Of a DNA stretch of 33,799 nt, positions 31,857 through 33,799 are shown piece after piece. The DNA lies in assembly GCA_021799615.1 (NCBI GenBank), contig JAJZAC010000019.1, positions 1-33,799 of the forward strand. The letters run 5' to 3'. The position numbers and the translations under genes were made by a program. The DNA is from Actinomycetes bacterium (GTDB taxonomy: Bacteria > Actinomycetota > Acidimicrobiia > Acidimicrobiales > RAAP-2). The stretch's first letter is position 1. Each line of letters starts with the position of its first letter. Below the pieces are notes generated by a model. It was not told where the DNA came from and did no database searches. It worked only from the letters and a program-made list of their open reading frames with translations.

Positions 31857-33350
31857 TCAGTCCGGGCCCGGCGACACGCGGCCGGTGGCCGGACGACCCA
31901 TGGCGGCGCGCGATGCCGTGCGCACGCGGGTGGCCGACAGCAGCGCCGCCACCACCATCAGCCCCATCGACGCGTAGAACGCCGAGTGGAGACCGTCGGT
32001 GAACGCTCGGGCCAGCGAGCCGTGCAGGCTCTTCGACCCGACGAAGATGGCGAAGGCCAGCCGCCGGGAGATCGACCTCGACGCGATGAGGATGGCCATC
32101 GAGAACGAGAACACCATCCCGATGTTGGCGAACGTCCGCAGCATGCCCGACGAGATGCCGAACGCCTCGGGCGGTGACGCCTTCATCACCGCCGAGCTGT
32201 TCGCCGGGAAGAAGCAGCTGGCCCCGATCCCGTTGACCACACTGGCCACGATGACCAGCCACAGGCCGGTGGTGAGCGACAGGTGGGCGTAGACGAACAG
32301 CGCCACCACCTGGATGGCCAGCCCCGCCGTCGCCGGGAGGACCGGCCCGAACCGGTCGGCCAGCCTTCCGGCGAACGGCCCCACCGTGGCGCCCACCAGG
32401 TAGCCGGGGACGAGGAGCACCGAGGCGTGGATGGGGGTCAGCCCCCGGGGTCCCTGCAGGTACATGATCACGAGGAAGAGGACGGCGAAGTTTGCCAGCC
32501 CCTGGAACATCGACGCCAGCAGCGACGGCGTCATGGTCGGCACCCGGAAGAGAGACAGGTCGAGCATGGGCTCGGCCTGGTTCCGCTCGATCCACACGAA
32601 GGCGACGACGAGCACCGCCCCGCCGACCAGGTAGCCGGTCAGGGTGGCGTCGAGGGGCACGGTGGCCAGCTTGGTCACCGCCCACAGGACACCGAAGAGA
32701 CCCAGCCCGAGGGTGGCCATGCCCCACAGGTCGAGGTGGCGTCGCTGGCGCTCGCCCCGGTCGTGGAGGACTCGCATGGCCAGGCCCACGCCGACCAGCC
32801 CGATGGGCACGTTGATCCAGAAGATCCACCGCCACGACACGTAGGTGACGATGGCCCCGCCGAGCAGGATCCCGAGCACGGCGCCCAGGCTGAAGCCGAT
32901 CCCGTTGTAGCCGTAGGCCTTGCCCCGCTGCTCCCGGGGGAAGAGGTCGGCGATGACCGCGCCGCTGTTGGCCGTGACCAGGGCGCCGCCGATCCCCTGG
33001 AGGACACGGAACCCCACGATGGAAGCCTCGTCCCAGGCCAGTGCGCACAGGGCCGAGCCCACCATGAAGATGACGAAGCCGGCCTCGTACATGCGGACCC
33101 GGCCGTACATGTCGCCCAGGCGCCCCACCTGGGTGGCGAGCAGAGTGATGACCAGCAGGTACCCGATCACCACCCATACCACGGAGTCGAGGGCGACGTG
33201 GAGGCCGTGCTCGATCTCCGGGAGGGCGAGGACCACGATGGTGGTGTCCACCGCGGTGATGAGCACGCCGATCATCACGACGACGATGCCGAGACCCGGG
33301 CGGGTGGCCCCCACGCCGGGCGGGGACGGTCGCGTCGGTGCCGTGGTCAT
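31857..33350 (-). CDS. MFS drug exporter of the DHA2 (14-helix) family
   Basis: 497 residues with about 14 hydrophobic helices. Motif A appears as GRLGDMYGRVR after helix 2, and helix 5 has the Gly-rich GFSLGAVLGILLGG motif C of antiporters. VDTTIVVLALPEI in helix 1 is typical of EmrB/QacA-type proton-drug antiporters. It most likely exports hydrophobic compounds in exchange for protons; the substrate is unknown. The ATG at 33350 has GGAGA ten bases upstream. It converges with the histidine kinase gene, which does not by itself show control by that system. Confidence 0.93.
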   Translation of the reverse strand: MTTAPTRPSPPGVGATRPGLGIVVVMIGVLITAVDTTIVVLALPEIEHGLHVALDSVVWVVIGYLLVITLLATQVGRLGDMYGRVRMYEAGFVIFMVGSALCALAWDEASIVGFRVLQGIGGALVTANSGAVIADLFPREQRGKAYGYNGIGFSLGAVLGILLGGAIVTYVSWRWIFWINVPIGLVGVGLAMRVLHDRGERQRRHLDLWGMATLGLGLFGVLWAVTKLATVPLDATLTGYLVGGAVLVVAFVWIERNQAEPMLDLSLFRVPTMTPSLLASMFQGLANFAVLFLVIMYLQGPRGLTPIHASVLLVPGYLVGATVGPFAGRLADRFGPVLPATAGLAIQVVALFVYAHLSLTTGLWLVIVASVVNGIGASCFFPANSSAVMKASPPEAFGISSGMLRTFANIGMVFSFSMAILIASRSISRRLAFAIFVGSKSLHGSLARAFTDGLHSAFYASMGLMVVAALLSATRVRTASRAAMGRPATGRVSPGPD

Positions 33351-33503
33351 CGGACCGATTCTCCACCCGGTGGGTGGTGGCGTGCACGCCTGGGCGGGGA
33401 CGGTCGAGCGGCCACATGGCATGTCCTCCTGAGCTCGGTCCACACCCCGGGACCCCCCGAACTCCCCGCGGACTTCCCCGGAAACCATGACGCCGATGAG
33501 ACG

Positions 33504-33773
33504 GTGGCCGCGCCCGTCGAGATCCTGGAGCGCATCCCCGAGGCCCGCCGTCGCACGCTCAGCTGGGATCAGGCACGGGAGATGGCGATGTACCACGAAC
33601 TCGCCGAGCTCGGCGACATCGACCTCCATTCCTGTCGAACTCCACTCGCCCTCGTAGCCCCCGACGAACGTACGTGGATAGCGGCTTGTATCACTGAGGG
33701 AGTCGCCTTTCGGGGCGGCGAGCCACCTACGGTGGTTTCGGGAGGAACCTCGGCGGTGACGGATTTCGGCTGA
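33504..33773 (+). CDS. Possible small hypothetical protein, 89 residues
   Basis: Not recognised. From the GTG at 33504 the frame runs VAAPVEILERIPEARRR, then LSWDQAREMAMYHELAELGD, to a TGA at 33771. Codon third positions are strongly GC-rich up to about 33640 and then lose this pattern, so either only the first half is coding or the gene is decaying. The good pattern also extends upstream to about 33423, but without a start codon. No ribosome site was seen. Confidence 0.3.
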   Translation: MAAPVEILERIPEARRRTLSWDQAREMAMYHELAELGDIDLHSCRTPLALVAPDERTWIAACITEGVAFRGGEPPTVVSGGTSAVTDFG

Positions 33774-33799
33774 GCTTCGGGCTCGTGAAAGAGATCGTC

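Noticed and set aside
33351..33629. N-terminal extension of the MFS protein upstream of 33350
   Set aside because: The extra residues are polar and do not resemble the family; the ATG at 33350 lies just before helix 1 and has a GGAGA site.
1..33799. CRISPR array, insertion sequence or toxin-antitoxin pair
   Set aside because: No regularly spaced repeats, terminal inverted repeats with a transposase, or recognisable toxin/antitoxin motifs were seen on either strand.

Overview
The window reads as a very GC-rich actinobacterial chromosome segment, most like the Acidimicrobiia or a related deep-branching lineage. Evidence: a complete Pup-proteasome locus (mpa/ARC, dop, pup, prcB, prcA, pafA), a DUF4193 protein with its typical Cys-containing C-terminus, HelY/TatAC downstream of pafA, frequent GTG starts, and several TANNNT boxes placed 6-7 bases before a start codon (leaderless mRNAs). 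No rRNA, tRNA, CRISPR array, insertion sequence or prophage was recognised. The assignment to a class is inference from gene content only.

Layout. (1) 1-2864: end of an unrecognised protein gene (+), then on the minus strand a Nudix hydrolase, a GNAT acetyltransferase, a small actinobacterial protein and the acidic DUF4193 protein. (2) 3256-9021, minus strand: lepB, tatA/B, tatC, a HelY-like Ski2 helicase and a tandem ThyX-domain protein, closely packed. (3) 9083-15531, minus strand: mpa, dop, pup, prcB, prcA, pafA. Pup ends in Gly-Gly-Glu, so it can be conjugated without deamidation; Mpa ends in the Gln-Tyr-Leu gate-opening tail. (4) 15856-17827: a ferredoxin (+) diverges from mpa; an operon of three small membrane proteins plus trmI runs on the minus strand. 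(5) 17971-19579: a divergent hotdog thioesterase / FIST-protein pair. (6) 19699-26075, plus strand: a possible 11-codon leader peptide, then tkt-tal-gnd-zwf-pgl, a pentose phosphate pathway operon without opcA. (7) 26085-29603, minus strand: trpC-trpF-trpB-trpA with every junction overlapping by four bases. (8) 29683-31816, plus strand: an OmpR-type response regulator and histidine kinase, divergent from trpC over a symmetric shared -10 element. (9) 31857-33350: a 14-helix MFS exporter (-). (10) 33504-33799: a weak small ORF and a less GC-rich, possibly structured end.

Functionally, regions 2-4 match the actinobacterial trmI-mpa-dop-pup-prcBA-pafA-tatAC-helY neighbourhood, but pafBC is absent and lepB sits in its place, putting protein degradation beside protein export. 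Regions 6-7 supply NAD(P)H, pentose and erythrose phosphates, and tryptophan, and converge on a perfect inverted repeat holding both stop codons. The least ordinary items are the tandem ThyX protein whose catalytic motif is split between its two halves, the leader peptide overlapping tkt, the symmetric trpC/regulator promoter, and the repeated leaderless promoter layout, including at dop and pafA.
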